Origin: Streptococcus parasanguinis CC87K
GTDB lineage: Bacteria; Bacillota; Bacilli; Lactobacillales; Streptococcaceae
Assembly (NCBI RefSeq): GCF_000507765.1
Contig: NZ_KI669401.1
Span: 124,001 to 188,000 of the forward strand
DNA length: 64,000 nt
Direction of reading: 5' to 3'
Positions 16,785 to 26,467 of the stretch are shown piece after piece. The position numbers and the translations under genes are program-made. Under the pieces are notes generated by a model. The model had not been told where the DNA came from and did no database searches. It was given only the letters and a program-made list of their open reading frames with translations. Numbering within the stretch: position 1 is the first letter of the stretch; every line of letters starts with the position of its first letter.

Positions 16785-17390
16785 ATGAATGTGAAAGAAC
16801 TAATCGAAGAGGTTGAAAATGATGTCAAGTTAGCAACCTACATCAGTCTTGTACCAAAAAAGAATAAGAAGACTCAAGCCACCTATCTCGAATCGCTAAA
16901 TCATCTGGCCTATTTACTTTATCTGGATGGTCAAGAGGAAATGACTAAGGAATTATTAGATAGGATCATACAAGTTCCATTTGAAGGGAATTATAACACT
17001 TGGACCTTTGTTGATAGCTCTCTGGTTTTATTGGCCTATCTGGAAAAAGAGGCAGAAAATAAGCTATCCGCCTATAAAAAACTCCTTTTGTTTCCGTTAG
17101 AACAAGGGGAGGAATCCACTCAAAACATAAGAAGGAGAGTTCATCAGAGATTTTTGAATGGTGATAGCTTGGAGCAAAAGCTTGCAAAAATCGAGCAAGC
17201 TTCAAGTTCTGAATCAGAAATGGAACGTCGTCTGTTATATTTGACAGATTTGTTGAAAATTTACCTCTTTATTGCTGAGTCAACTTGTGAAGAGATAGAT
17301 ATACAGGAAAAAATAGAAGAAAATATAGAGATACTGAAGAAGTATATCAAGGAGCATGGAATTTATTGCCTATTTCCTTTTAAGGGATAA
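16785..17390 (+). CDS. DUF6707-like helical protein
   Basis: A 201-residue helical protein. YLESLNHLAYLLYLDGQEEMTKELLDRI, followed by PFEGNYNTWTFVDSSLVLLAYL, is a TPR-like helical pair like that of DUF6707-type proteins, a small family of unknown function seen near immunity genes. The rest is charged helix. It is the last member of the island; the next gene is a Nudix hydrolase 39 bases on. Confidence 0.55.
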   Translation: MNVKELIEEVENDVKLATYISLVPKKNKKTQATYLESLNHLAYLLYLDGQEEMTKELLDRIIQVPFEGNYNTWTFVDSSLVLLAYLEKEAENKLSAYKKLLLFPLEQGEESTQNIRRRVHQRFLNGDSLEQKLAKIEQASSSESEMERRLLYLTDLLKIYLFIAESTCEEIDIQEKIEENIEILKKYIKEHGIYCLFPFKG

Positions 17391-17429
17391 GGTGAGCTAG
17401 CAATTTTGGAATTATAGAAAGAGTGGAAT

Positions 17430-17909
17430 ATGGAAATCAAAAATCATTTTGGCGTCTACGGAGTCTGTCTTCAAGAAGGGAAACTGCTCTGCATTGAAAA
17501 AACGAGAGGACCTTATCAGCATCGCTTTGATCTACCGGGTGGTAGTCAGGAACTCGGTGAGGGGTTGACAGAAACCCTCAAGAGAGAAGTTCTTGAAGAG
17601 ACAGGCTATACGCTTAGCAGTTTTTCAAATCCTAGAATTTACGATGTGATGGTTCAAGAAGAAGGGAAAGACTTTGCTGTACACCATATCATGGTCTTTT
17701 ATGATATAGAACTTGATTTCGAAGGCCCTCAAAAACCCCTTCCTCAGGAGGTTCTTGACGGAAGCAATGATTCAGCAAAGGCAATTTGGTTAAATTTGGA
17801 AGAGATTACTGCCGATAATGCTTCGCCTTTAGTATTAAAGGTAAAGGCAGAGTTACGAGGATTTCCAGAATTAGACATGACAAGCTATAGAAATTGGAAG
17901 GTAAAATAG
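17430..17909 (+). CDS. Nudix hydrolase
   Basis: A 159-residue Nudix protein. A perfect Nudix box (G-x5-E-x7-R-E-V-L-E-E-T-G-Y) covers about residues 36-58, preceded by FDLPGG. The metal-binding glutamates are all present. It should hydrolyse a nucleoside diphosphate linked to another moiety; the substrate is unknown. GAGTGGAAT precedes the ATG, and it is followed after seven bases by a GNAT gene, suggesting co-transcription. Confidence 0.88.
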   Translation: MEIKNHFGVYGVCLQEGKLLCIEKTRGPYQHRFDLPGGSQELGEGLTETLKREVLEETGYTLSSFSNPRIYDVMVQEEGKDFAVHHIMVFYDIELDFEGPQKPLPQEVLDGSNDSAKAIWLNLEEITADNASPLVLKVKAELRGFPELDMTSYRNWKVK

Positions 17910-17916
17910 AGGGAGA

Positions 17917-18645
17917 ATGGAACTATTTAAAACATGGAAGAAATATATGGTTCTCTATGGTCTTAAATCTCAAATTGGAACTGTTTATCGAAACAGTGAT
18001 AGGACAACGAGCTTTTATGATATTGGGAATTTTCTATATCTAGCAGGGAAATTAAATTCTAGATTTTGGGAAGACTTTGTTAGGCAATATGGTTTAGATT
18101 ATAAGATTATTATTTCAGAAGACACTAAGTGGCAAGATTTTCTGCATCAGCAAGTGGGGTTAATTTCTTTTACTCGCTATTCTTTTAAGGATAAGGCAAA
18201 TTTTCAAGTTGAATTTCTAAATGATATAGTTACTCATTTAGAGGAAGGTTACAATATTGTACCTATTGATAATCGTATTTATAACTATCTTTCTGAGGAA
18301 GAATGGTCACAAGATTTACAGGGGGATTTTGAGTCCTACCAGGATTTTACTTTAAAAGGTGGATTTGGCTTTGTTATTCTTAAAAATAATGAACTGATTG
18401 CTGGGATTTCCTCAGGTTTAGTTTACCATGGAGCAGTTGAAGTGGAAGTTGCAACTAGACCAAACGAACAAGGAAATGGATTTGCTAAAAAGCTTGGTGC
18501 TGCAATGATTCTAGAAAGTTTAAATAGAGATATGTTTCCACTTTGGGATGCTCATAACGAGGCTTCCAAAAAAGTAGCAGAATTTTTAGGATACGAGTTA
18601 GTTGAACCTTATGAAGCTTTTGAACTAGAGGAAAGTATCATATAA
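17917..18645 (+). CDS. GNAT acetyltransferase (GNAT_acetyltr_2 type)
   Basis: A 242-residue protein. The C-terminal half carries a GNAT fold: GFGFVILKNNELIAGISSG, then VEVEVATRPNEQGNGFAKKL, in which the acetyl-CoA-binding R/Q-x-x-G-x-G/A loop appears as N-E-Q-G-N-G-F-A, and WDAHNEASKKVAEFLGY for motif B. The N-terminal 120 residues match the long extension of the GNAT_acetyltr_2 group. The substrate is unknown. It follows the Nudix gene by seven bases with GGGAG as ribosome-binding site. Confidence 0.8.
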   Translation: MELFKTWKKYMVLYGLKSQIGTVYRNSDRTTSFYDIGNFLYLAGKLNSRFWEDFVRQYGLDYKIIISEDTKWQDFLHQQVGLISFTRYSFKDKANFQVEFLNDIVTHLEEGYNIVPIDNRIYNYLSEEEWSQDLQGDFESYQDFTLKGGFGFVILKNNELIAGISSGLVYHGAVEVEVATRPNEQGNGFAKKLGAAMILESLNRDMFPLWDAHNEASKKVAEFLGYELVEPYEAFELEESII

Positions 18646-18680
18646 TGATATCTGATATTGTATCTTTTAAGACGAGGTGA

Positions 18681-19589
18681 ATGAAAATGCAAAATCAACT
18701 AGGTCTTAGTGGCGAAAAAATTGTTGAAAAAGTTTATCCCCATTTATTGCACCACGTCGGCTTGATTCGTGGGGAATACTTGTTGAGAGAACTAAACCAA
18801 AACATACTATTACCAAATTGTCAGCAATTTGTGAAAGATTATCTAGACACTATTTGTCATTTGTACTCAGATGAAGAAGTCTGGTATCGCTTTTCAGAGT
18901 TAACAAATGCAGAAGCAAATATTCTAGACGGGACTAAAGAGTATTTTGACGAACGCCACCCCTTATTTGGATACAGAGGTATCAGGCGTTTGTTGGCGTG
19001 TCCAGATGAATTTCAGGCTGAGATAAATGTTGTTACCGAAGTTTTTCAAACCAATCCCAATCTGTCTGTTATTTTTCCTTTTGTCAATGATGCCGAACAA
19101 TTAAAACAAGCTATTACAGTATTGCGTCAGTATGGTTTTACCGGGAAAGTTGGCACGATGATTGAATTACCATCAGCTTATTTCGACTTGGACAGGATAC
19201 TGGAAACTGGTATTTCAAAGATTGTAGTTGGAATGAATGATTTAACTTCTTTTATTTTTGCGACTGTGAGAAACAGTCAATGGCATGATATGGAAAGTCC
19301 AATTATGTTAGATATGTTGAGACAGATGCAGGATAAAGCAAGGAAGAACAAGATTGATTTTGCTGTAGCAGGCTATCTGAATACTTCTTTCATACAAAAA
19401 ATGAATCAGATGGGTATCGAATGTATTCTCCATTACAGCTCTATTCCAGAGATTTTTGATTTAGAAATTGACCATCCAGACCATCTTAAACATATAAAAG
19501 AAGAAAGTAAAAAATTACAAAGGAGAACCCATGACACCTCAAGAAATGTGGAATGCCTACAAGCAAATCAACCCCTCTATCGGAGATGA
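18681..19589 (+). CDS. stand-alone PEP-binding TIM-barrel protein (PEP-utilising enzyme C-terminal domain)
   Basis: A 302-residue protein equal to the PEP-binding C-terminal domain of PEP synthase/PPDK/PTS enzyme I, without the phosphohistidine and ATP-grasp domains. Landmarks are VGLIRGEYLLRE, HPLFGYRGIRRLL, GTMIELPSA, VVGMNDLTSFIFATVRNS and SSIPEIF. The position of the catalytic Cys in the C-G-E motif reads V-A-G-Y, so the proton donor is missing. The last 20 or so residues read out of frame through the start of the ASCH gene (59-base overlap), which suggests loss of an older stop. ATG 18687 is an alternative start. Probably a PEP- or metabolite-binding protein of unknown job. Confidence 0.75.
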   Translation: MKMQNQLGLSGEKIVEKVYPHLLHHVGLIRGEYLLRELNQNILLPNCQQFVKDYLDTICHLYSDEEVWYRFSELTNAEANILDGTKEYFDERHPLFGYRGIRRLLACPDEFQAEINVVTEVFQTNPNLSVIFPFVNDAEQLKQAITVLRQYGFTGKVGTMIELPSAYFDLDRILETGISKIVVGMNDLTSFIFATVRNSQWHDMESPIMLDMLRQMQDKARKNKIDFAVAGYLNTSFIQKMNQMGIECILHYSSIPEIFDLEIDHPDHLKHIKEESKKLQRRTHDTSRNVECLQANQPLYRR

Positions 19590-19971
19590 GATAGACGCCT
19601 GGGCTTTTGGAGCGGAACCAGACCTTTTAGCGGAACTGGTCTTTAAAGGCGAAAAAACAGCAACAGCCTCAGCTTACGACCTCTACGCATTAGAGGACGA
19701 ACCCCTTCCCCAAGAAGGGACTTTTGATGTCATTTTAGACAGTCAAGATCAGGCTGTCTGCATTGTTGAAGTTACAAAGGTTTCTGTTCAGCCTTTCAAA
19801 CAGGTTTCAGCTGACCATGCCTACAAGGAAGGTGAGGGAGACAAATCTCTAGCTTATTGGCGTCAGGTTCATGAAGACTTTTTCACAGACTGTTTAGGAG
19901 AAGCGGGACTAACTTTTACACCTGATAGCAAGGTGGTTTTAGAAGAATTTCGCAAGATTTATCCATTATAG
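19531..19971 (+). CDS. ASCH-domain protein
   Basis: A 146-residue ASCH protein: AWAFGAEPDLLAELVFKGEKTATASAY gives the G-x-K-x-x-T-x-S/A signature, then FDVILDSQDQAVCIVEVTKV, and a closing YWRQVHEDFF helix with GLTFTPDSKVVLEEF. ASCH proteins bind RNA or modified nucleosides, and some are N4-acetylcytidine amidohydrolases. AAAGGAG at 19519-19525 supports this start although it lies inside the end of the upstream gene. Confidence 0.85.
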   Translation: MTPQEMWNAYKQINPSIGDEIDAWAFGAEPDLLAELVFKGEKTATASAYDLYALEDEPLPQEGTFDVILDSQDQAVCIVEVTKVSVQPFKQVSADHAYKEGEGDKSLAYWRQVHEDFFTDCLGEAGLTFTPDSKVVLEEFRKIYPL

Positions 19972-20017
19972 ATACGCTCTCCATTTAGGAGAGTCACATT
20001 GAAGACAAAATTAATTT

Positions 20018-20157
20018 GAAAACTTTCCTTAGGTGAGTACGGACGTCAGCGAACTTCCTCGAAGTTCCATGACTTAGTTTTGAGCCTAAGGTCTCAAAAC
20101 TCCCGAGTGCTTGAAATGATCGTATTTCAAGCACTTTTCTCACAGCGGAAAGTTTTA
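20018..20157. repeat. multi-hairpin intergenic element upstream of glmU
   Basis: This 140-bp block is bounded by AAAACTTTCC and GGAAAGTTTT. Inside are at least three further hairpins: GAACTTCCTCGAAGTTC; AGTTTTGAG with CTCAAAACT; and AGTGCTTGAAAT with ATTTCAAGCACT. The nested layout resembles mobile streptococcal intergenic elements such as BOX, but the sequence is not a BOX, RUP or SPRITE consensus that I know. No second copy is in this window. The remaining 19972-20280 gap holds AT-rich sequence with a 12-bp palindrome AGTAACGTTACT at 20209. Confidence 0.65.
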
Positions 20158-20291
20158 GTATATTTTTGATTAATTTTTAAAATTAAAACTATTATTACTT
20201 ATTTGTTGAGTAACGTTACTTATCTTACTAAAAAATAGTTTGTCTACATTCGAGCTTCCCTTATAGGAGAGTTTTTTGGTTTGGGTCTTAT

Positions 20292-21732
<1,441 letters not shown>

Positions 21733-21741
21733 GAGATTCTC

Positions 21742-22287
21742 ATGCAATTTGAAGAAAAAACCATTGAGCGCAAGGAGATTTATCAGGGGCCGATTTTCCA
21801 AGTGGTCACTGATCAAGTAGAACTACCCGCTGGGAAAGGCCAAGCGCAGCGTGATTTAATCTTCCATAACGGAGCAGTAGCGGTTTTGCCGATCACAGAA
21901 GATGGGAAAACGATCTTGGTCAAGCAGTACCGCAAGGCGATTGAAAAGACTTCGGTGGAGATTCCAGCAGGGAAGTTAGAAAAGGGAGAAAATGCAGACC
22001 CTAAAGCGGCTGCTCTGCGCGAATTGGAAGAAGAAATTGGCTACACAGCGGATCTAGAGTTGTTGTATGATTTTTATTCAGCCATTGGATTTTGTAATGA
22101 GCGGATCAAACTTTATGGTGCGACCAACTTGAAAAAGGTGGAAAATCCACGTCCACAAGATGCGGATGAGACCTTAGAGTTATTAGAAGTGACCTTGAAG
22201 GAAGCCAAAAATTTAATCCAAACTGGCGAAATATGTGATGCCAAGACCATCATGGCTATCCAATATTGGGACTTAATCAATAAATAG
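21742..22287 (+). CDS. Nudix hydrolase, ADP-ribose pyrophosphatase type
   Basis: A 181-residue protein of the ADP-ribose pyrophosphatase (NudF-like) group. The Nudix box reads PAGKLEKGE...[10 protein letters not shown], with two extra residues between the first Glu and the R-E-L-x-E-E block. The upstream [17 protein letters not shown] and the downstream [13 protein letters not shown] are the usual flanks of this group. It likely cleaves ADP-ribose to AMP and ribose-5-phosphate. AGGAG is six bases before the ATG, nine bases after glmU. Confidence 0.9.
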   Translation: MQFEEKTIERKEIYQGPIFQVVTDQVELPAGKGQAQRDLIFHNGAVAVLPITEDGKTILVKQYRKAIEKTSVEIPAGKLEKGENADPKAAALRELEEEIGYTADLELLYDFYSAIGFCNERIKLYGATNLKKVENPRPQDADETLELLEVTLKEAKNLIQTGEICDAKTIMAIQYWDLINK

Positions 22288-22298
22288 AGGAGGATCCG

Positions 22299-22634
22299 AT
22301 GGGAAAACCTTTATTAACCGATGAAATGATTGAACGAGCAAGGCGAGGTGAGGACATCACCGGTCCTAATATGGTCGATGCTGAAGAAACGAAGATTATT
22401 CGGACAGACCACAGAGGATTTGGCTACGAACGTCCTATGAGAGAGAGTCGTATGGAGCGTCCACAGGAGAGCTATTCTCAGGATACTGTGCAGATCCAAG
22501 TGGAGCCCACAGTGACCAAGAGTCGTCGCATTGAAGAACGCAAACAAAGTGTGGTCCAATCCAAACTCAATAAGATTTTGTTCTGGATCATTGTGCTCCT
22601 CATTGCCTTGATCATTGCTATTTGGCGTCTATAG
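22299..22634 (+). CDS. macP: MacP, activator of class A penicillin-binding protein
   Basis: A 111-residue protein with a long cytoplasmic charged N-terminus ([18 protein letters not shown]) and one C-terminal transmembrane helix (about 88-108). Position and sequence match pneumococcal MacP, a midcell membrane protein that activates PBP2a and is phosphorylated by StkP. Thr31 in the E-E-T-K-I-I motif corresponds by eye to the phosphorylated threonine. The gene lies between the Nudix and mtnN genes as in S. pneumoniae. Confidence 0.82.
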   Translation: MGKPLLTDEMIERARRGEDITGPNMVDAEETKIIRTDHRGFGYERPMRESRMERPQESYSQDTVQIQVEPTVTKSRRIEERKQSVVQSKLNKILFWIIVLLIALIIAIWRL

Positions 22635-22658
22635 GGTCGTCACAAGGAGAGAAATGAC

Positions 22659-23351
22659 ATGAAAATTGGAATTATCGCAGCCATGCCCCAGGAGTTGAAG
22701 ATCTTGGTTGAAGCCCTTGATAATGGGGAAAAGCATCTGCGTCTTGGAAAAGTGTACTATACAGGATCAATTGGACGCCATGAGGTCGTTTTGGTGGAAA
22801 GTGGTATCGGAAAAGTCATGTCTGCTATGAGTGTAGCCGTCTTGGCCAATGATTTCAAAGTGGAAGCCATTATCAATACGGGTTCTGCAGGTGCCGTTGC
22901 CCCAGGAATGGCTGTTGGGGATATCGTCCTTGCGAACAAATTGGCCTATCATGATGTGGATGTGACAGCTTTTGGCTATAAGTACGGTCAAATGGCAGGC
23001 CAACCGCTTTACTTTGAATCTAGTCGCTATTTCGTATCAGAAATGAAAAAAGTTCTGGAAGAAGAAGCTGCAACCACACATGTGGGCTTGATTACAACAG
23101 GAGATAGCTTTATCGCGAGTGAAGAAAAAGTCGCAGCAATTCGGGAGCATTTCCCAGAAGTCTTGGCAGTTGAGATGGAGGGGGCAGCTATTGCCCAAGC
23201 CGCTCATGCAGCTGGGCGTCCCTTCATGGTCATTCGAGCTATGAGTGATACGGCAGATCACGCAGCCAATATCTCTTTTGATGAATTTATCGTAGAGGCT
23301 GGCGAACGCTCTGCTCAAACCCTGATTACCTTCTTGAAGAGATTGGTGTAA
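22659..23351 (+). CDS. mtnN: 5'-methylthioadenosine/S-adenosylhomocysteine nucleosidase
   Basis: A 230-residue enzyme with the family hallmarks MKIGIIAAMPQELKIL, ESGIGKVMSA, NTGSAGAV, AVEMEGAAIAQAA and VIRAMSDTAD (active-site Glu and Asp). It cleaves adenine from MTA and SAH, recycling methyl-cycle by-products and supplying S-ribosylhomocysteine for LuxS. AAGGAG precedes the ATG. It is last in the glmU run, before a strong terminator. Confidence 0.96.
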   Translation: MKIGIIAAMPQELKILVEALDNGEKHLRLGKVYYTGSIGRHEVVLVESGIGKVMSAMSVAVLANDFKVEAIINTGSAGAVAPGMAVGDIVLANKLAYHDVDVTAFGYKYGQMAGQPLYFESSRYFVSEMKKVLEEEAATTHVGLITTGDSFIASEEKVAAIREHFPEVLAVEMEGAAIAQAAHAAGRPFMVIRAMSDTADHAANISFDEFIVEAGERSAQTLITFLKRLV

Positions 23352-23389
23352 AATAAACAATAGGGCCAAGGAATATCTGATGATAGAAG

Positions 23390-23440
23390 TGGGACGAGGA
23401 ATGAAGTTAGATTCAATTTCATTCCTCGTTCCATTTTTTT
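23390..23440 (+). terminator. strong 16-bp-stem terminator after mtnN
   Basis: TGGGACGAGGAATGAA (23390-23405) pairs with TTCATTCCTCGTTCCA (23418-23433) with one G-U pair, then a run of seven Ts. The GTGGGAC start resembles the end of the TGGGAC-type repeats elsewhere in the window. Confidence 0.88.
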
Positions 23441-23475
23441 CTGAAGCCGAATCTTTCAGAAATAGGGAACTTTCA

Positions 23476-23484
23476 TGCTATAAT
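23476..23484 (+). promoter_or_regulatory. extended -10 promoter of nth
   Basis: TGCTATAAT lies 28 bases before nth, downstream of the mtnN terminator. Confidence 0.55.
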
Positions 23485-23511
23485 AAAGACTAGTAATGTA
23501 AAGGAGAGAAT

Positions 23512-24135
23512 ATGGTTTTATCAAAGAAACGGGCACGTCATGTGATTGAAGAAATTATCGCCCTCTTTCCAGATGCCAAGCCAAGTCTGGATTTTCGTAA
23601 TCATTTTGAATTACTAGTAGCAGTCATGCTCTCAGCTCAGACGACAGACGCGGCTGTTAACAAAGCGACACCAGGTTTGTTTGCGGCTTTTCCAACCCCC
23701 CAAGCCATGGCAGTAGCCAGTGAGGCTGATATCGCCAAGCATATTTCTAAATTAGGCCTCTATCGAAATAAGGCCAAATTTCTCAAAAAATGTGCCCAAC
23801 AATTGCTAGATAATTTTGATGGGCAAGTGCCTCAGACTCGTGAAGAGTTAGAAAGTCTAGCAGGAGTAGGACGCAAGACAGCAAATGTCGTCATGAGTGT
23901 AGGTTTTGGGATTCCAGCTTTTGCTGTCGATACCCATGTGGAGCGGATCTGCAAGCACCATGATATTGTCAAGAAATCAGCTACGCCATTGGAAGTTGAA
24001 AAGCGGGTCATGGATGTTCTGCCAAAGAGCGAATGGCTAGCTGCCCATCAAGCCATGATTTATTTTGGAAGGGCTATCTGCCACCCGAAAAATCCTGAAT
24101 GTGACCAGTACCCACAACTCTATCATTTTGATTAG
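23512..24135 (+). CDS. nth: endonuclease III-like DNA glycosylase, Fe-S ligands incomplete
   Basis: A 207-residue DNA glycosylase/AP lyase of base excision repair. The helix-hairpin-helix is LESLAGVGRKTANVV with catalytic Lys122, and catalytic Asp140 is in AVDTHVERI. At the C-terminus only two of the four cluster cysteines remain (A-I-C-x6-C); the third is Tyr (C-D-Q-Y) and the fourth is absent as the chain ends at YHFD. The [4Fe-4S] cluster is therefore probably not bound. AAAGGAG precedes the ATG. Confidence 0.93.
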   Translation: MVLSKKRARHVIEEIIALFPDAKPSLDFRNHFELLVAVMLSAQTTDAAVNKATPGLFAAFPTPQAMAVASEADIAKHISKLGLYRNKAKFLKKCAQQLLDNFDGQVPQTREELESLAGVGRKTANVVMSVGFGIPAFAVDTHVERICKHHDIVKKSATPLEVEKRVMDVLPKSEWLAAHQAMIYFGRAICHPKNPECDQYPQLYHFD

Positions 24136-24144
24136 GAATCAGTT

Positions 24145-24176
24145 CCTCTGCTCGAAAGTGCAGAGGTTCTTTTTTG
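24145..24176 (+). terminator. terminator after nth
   Basis: CCTCTGC (24145-24151) pairs with GCAGAGG (24160-24166) across CTCGAAAGT-type loop bases, followed by TTCTTTTTT. I see nothing recognisable in the rest of the gap to 24398 apart from a TATAAT at about 24365. Confidence 0.85.
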
Positions 24177-24401
24177 TGATGAAACGTATATTTATTAAAA
24201 GGATTGAAAGGTGATATCTTTGTTGGATCTGGTGGTAGGTGCCTAGACTCCCCTATCCGGCTTCTTTGAGGTCGATTTCAAGATGCTTTTTCTTTATATC
24301 TTATTATATTCATTCAGAAAAAACGAACTTTTTTAAAATAAATTTGGTTTTTTTTAAGAAATAGTGTATAATGGTAGAAAATCTAACATAAGGAGATAGT
24401 G

Positions 24402-26369
24402 ATGAAAGCAAAAAAACTGTTAGCTCTTGCAGGAGTTTCTGTTGCAGGTGCCTTTTTCTTAGCAGCGTGTGGCGGTGGTAGTAGCAATCAAGCAACCTAC
24501 TCATTCGTCTATTCAGCGGATCCAAATACCTTGGATTACATCGCTGCAACTCGTACAACAACTTCAGATGTCACAAGTAACCTTGTAGATGGTCTTCTTG
24601 AAAACGACCGATACGGAAACTTTGTGCCAAGTCTAGCAGAAGATTGGACTGTCTCTGAAGATGGATTAACCTATACTTACAAACTTCGTAAGGATGCCAA
24701 ATGGTATACGAGTGAAGGAGAAGAATATGGTGCTGTAACGGCTCAAGACTTTATTACAGGGATCAAACACGCGGTTGAGTCTAAATCAGAAGGTCTCTTC
24801 TTGATTCAAAATTCGATCAAAGGTTTGGATGCCTACGTAAAAGGGGAAACCAAAGACTTTAACACAGTTGGAGTGAAAGCTTTAGATGACCACACCATAC
24901 AATATACTTTAGTTCGTCCAGAAAGCTTCTGGAACTCAAAAACAACCTCAGGTGTTCTTTTCCCAGTCAATGCGGATTTCTTGAAATCTCAAGGGAAAGA
25001 TTTTGGTTCGTTGAAACCTAGCAGCATCTTATACAATGGTCCATATTACCTGAAATCATTGACTTCAAAATCTGAGATTGAATTGGTCAAGAACAAAGAC
25101 TATTACGATGCGAAAAATGTTCATATCGACAATGTCAAATTGACCTTTAACGATGGATCAAACCCAGATTCTATCATTAAGAACTTTGAAAAAGGTCAAT
25201 ATTCCTTTGCATCTGTTATGCCAAACAGCTCGACTTACAAGAGTGTCAAGAAAAACTTTGGTGACAACATTGTCTACGGTTTGCAATTGGGAACATCCTA
25301 CTATCTTGGATTCAACTTGGACCGTCAAAAGTATGACCACACAGCCAAAACAACGGATGAACAAAAAGCTTCTACCAAGAAAGCAATCCTGAACAAGGAC
25401 TTCCGTCAAGCGGTGAACTTTGGCTTTGACCGCAAATCATATGCGGCACAAGTATCTGGATCTGATGCGGCTGAAAATACCCTTCGTAGCACCTTGGTAC
25501 CACCAACTTATGTCCAAGTCAATGGAGAAGATTTTGGTAAGGTCGTTGAAAAACAATTGGTTACCTATGGGGATCAATGGAAGGGTGTGAGCCTGGCCGA
25601 TGGTCAAACGAGCCTTTACAACCCAGAAAAAGCCAAAGCTTCCTTTGCGAAAGCCAAAGCTGAATTGCAAAAACAAGGCGTTCAGTTCCCAATTCATTTG
25701 GACTACATTGTCAGCCAAGTGGACAACAGCATGGTCCAACAAGCTAGCTCCTTCAAACAATCTGTAGAGTCAGCGCTTGGTGCAGACAATGTCGTTGTGG
25801 ACCTTCAAAAGGTATCGGATGATGATTTCCAAAATATCACCTACTTCAGCGATACAGCAGCTGCGAGAGATTACGATATCTCAGGCGGTGGTTGGGCTCC
25901 TGACTACCAAGATCCATCGACTTACCTCGAAAGTATCAGCCCAGTAAATGGTTCTGTCTTCTACTATCTTGGTATTGATGCAGGTTCAAACAATCCAGCC
26001 ATTGCAACAGTTGGTTTGGATCAATACGCTAACATGTTGAAAGACGCCGATGCTGAATTGTTGGATCAAGGAAAACGCTATGAAAAATATGCAGCAGCGC
26101 AAGCTTGGTTGACAGATAGCTCGATTACGCTTCCAACAGTCTCAAATGGTGGTGCTCCAATGCTTCAACGGACTGTGCCATACAGCCGTGCTGCTTCATG
26201 GGTTGGTACAAAAGGAACAGGAACATTCTACAAATACCTTGAAATGTCTAAAGATGTTGTCACTACAAAAGACTTTAACAAGGCCAAAGAAGAATGGTTG
26301 AAGAAAAAAGCAGAATCCAATAAAAAAGCTCAAGAAGATCTCAAAGATCACATTGAGAAGAAAAAATAA
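24402..26369 (+). CDS. oligopeptide-binding lipoprotein of an ABC importer (AmiA/AliA/HppA type)
   Basis: A 655-residue SBP family 5 protein. The signal peptide ends in lipobox FLAAC with Cys23, so it is membrane-anchored outside the cell. Downstream are YSADPNTLDYI, NLVDGLLENDRYGNFVPSLAEDW (family signature) and FRQAVNFGFDRKSYA. It delivers peptides to an Opp/Ami permease encoded elsewhere; no permease or ATPase genes are adjacent, as with the orphan AliA/AliB/HppA receptors. ATG 24402 follows AAGGAG; a GTG just before it would add one residue. Confidence 0.93.
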   Translation: MKAKKLLALAGVSVAGAFFLAACGGGSSNQATYSFVYSADPNTLDYIAATRTTTSDVTSNLVDGLLENDRYGNFVPSLAEDWTVSEDGLTYTYKLRKDAKWYTSEGEEYGAVTAQDFITGIKHAVESKSEGLFLIQNSIKGLDAYVKGETKDFNTVGVKALDDHTIQYTLVRPESFWNSKTTSGVLFPVNADFLKSQGKDFGSLKPSSILYNGPYYLKSLTSKSEIELVKNKDYYDAKNVHIDNVKLTFNDGSNPDSIIKNFEKGQYSFASVMPNSSTYKSVKKNFGDNIVYGLQLGTSYYLGFNLDRQKYDHTAKTTDEQKASTKKAILNKDFRQAVNFGFDRKSYAAQVSGSDAAENTLRSTLVPPTYVQVNGEDFGKVVEKQLVTYGDQWKGVSLADGQTSLYNPEKAKASFAKAKAELQKQGVQFPIHLDYIVSQVDNSMVQQASSFKQSVESALGADNVVVDLQKVSDDDFQNITYFSDTAAARDYDISGGGWAPDYQDPSTYLESISPVNGSVFYYLGIDAGSNNPAIATVGLDQYANMLKDADAELLDQGKRYEKYAAAQAWLTDSSITLPTVSNGGAPMLQRTVPYSRAASWVGTKGTGTFYKYLEMSKDVVTTKDFNKAKEEWLKKKAESNKKAQEDLKDHIEKKK

Positions 26370-26403
26370 AAAAAATCAATCATTGGTCTATCAATGAAGA
26401 TAA

Positions 26404-26440
26404 AAAAGTCGGAGCCGTCATGTAAGGGCTCCGGTTTTTT
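26404..26440 (+). terminator. terminator after the peptide-binding lipoprotein gene
   Basis: CGGAGCC (26410-26416) pairs with GGCTCCG (26427-26433), followed by TTTTTT. Confidence 0.85.
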
Positions 26441-26467
26441 AAGTCTTGAAAGTCAGTCCGTCTCATT

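Noticed and set aside
7313..17390. A prophage or integrative element covering the island.
   Set aside because: No integrase, relaxase, portal, terminase or att-like direct repeats are visible at the edges.
24170..24398. A possible riboswitch or leader before the peptide-binding lipoprotein gene.
   Set aside because: I found no clear conserved core or attenuator; only a -10-like TATAAT and AT-rich DNA.
24402..26369. A full peptide ABC-transporter operon.
   Set aside because: Only the binding lipoprotein is here; the next genes are unrelated and a terminator follows.
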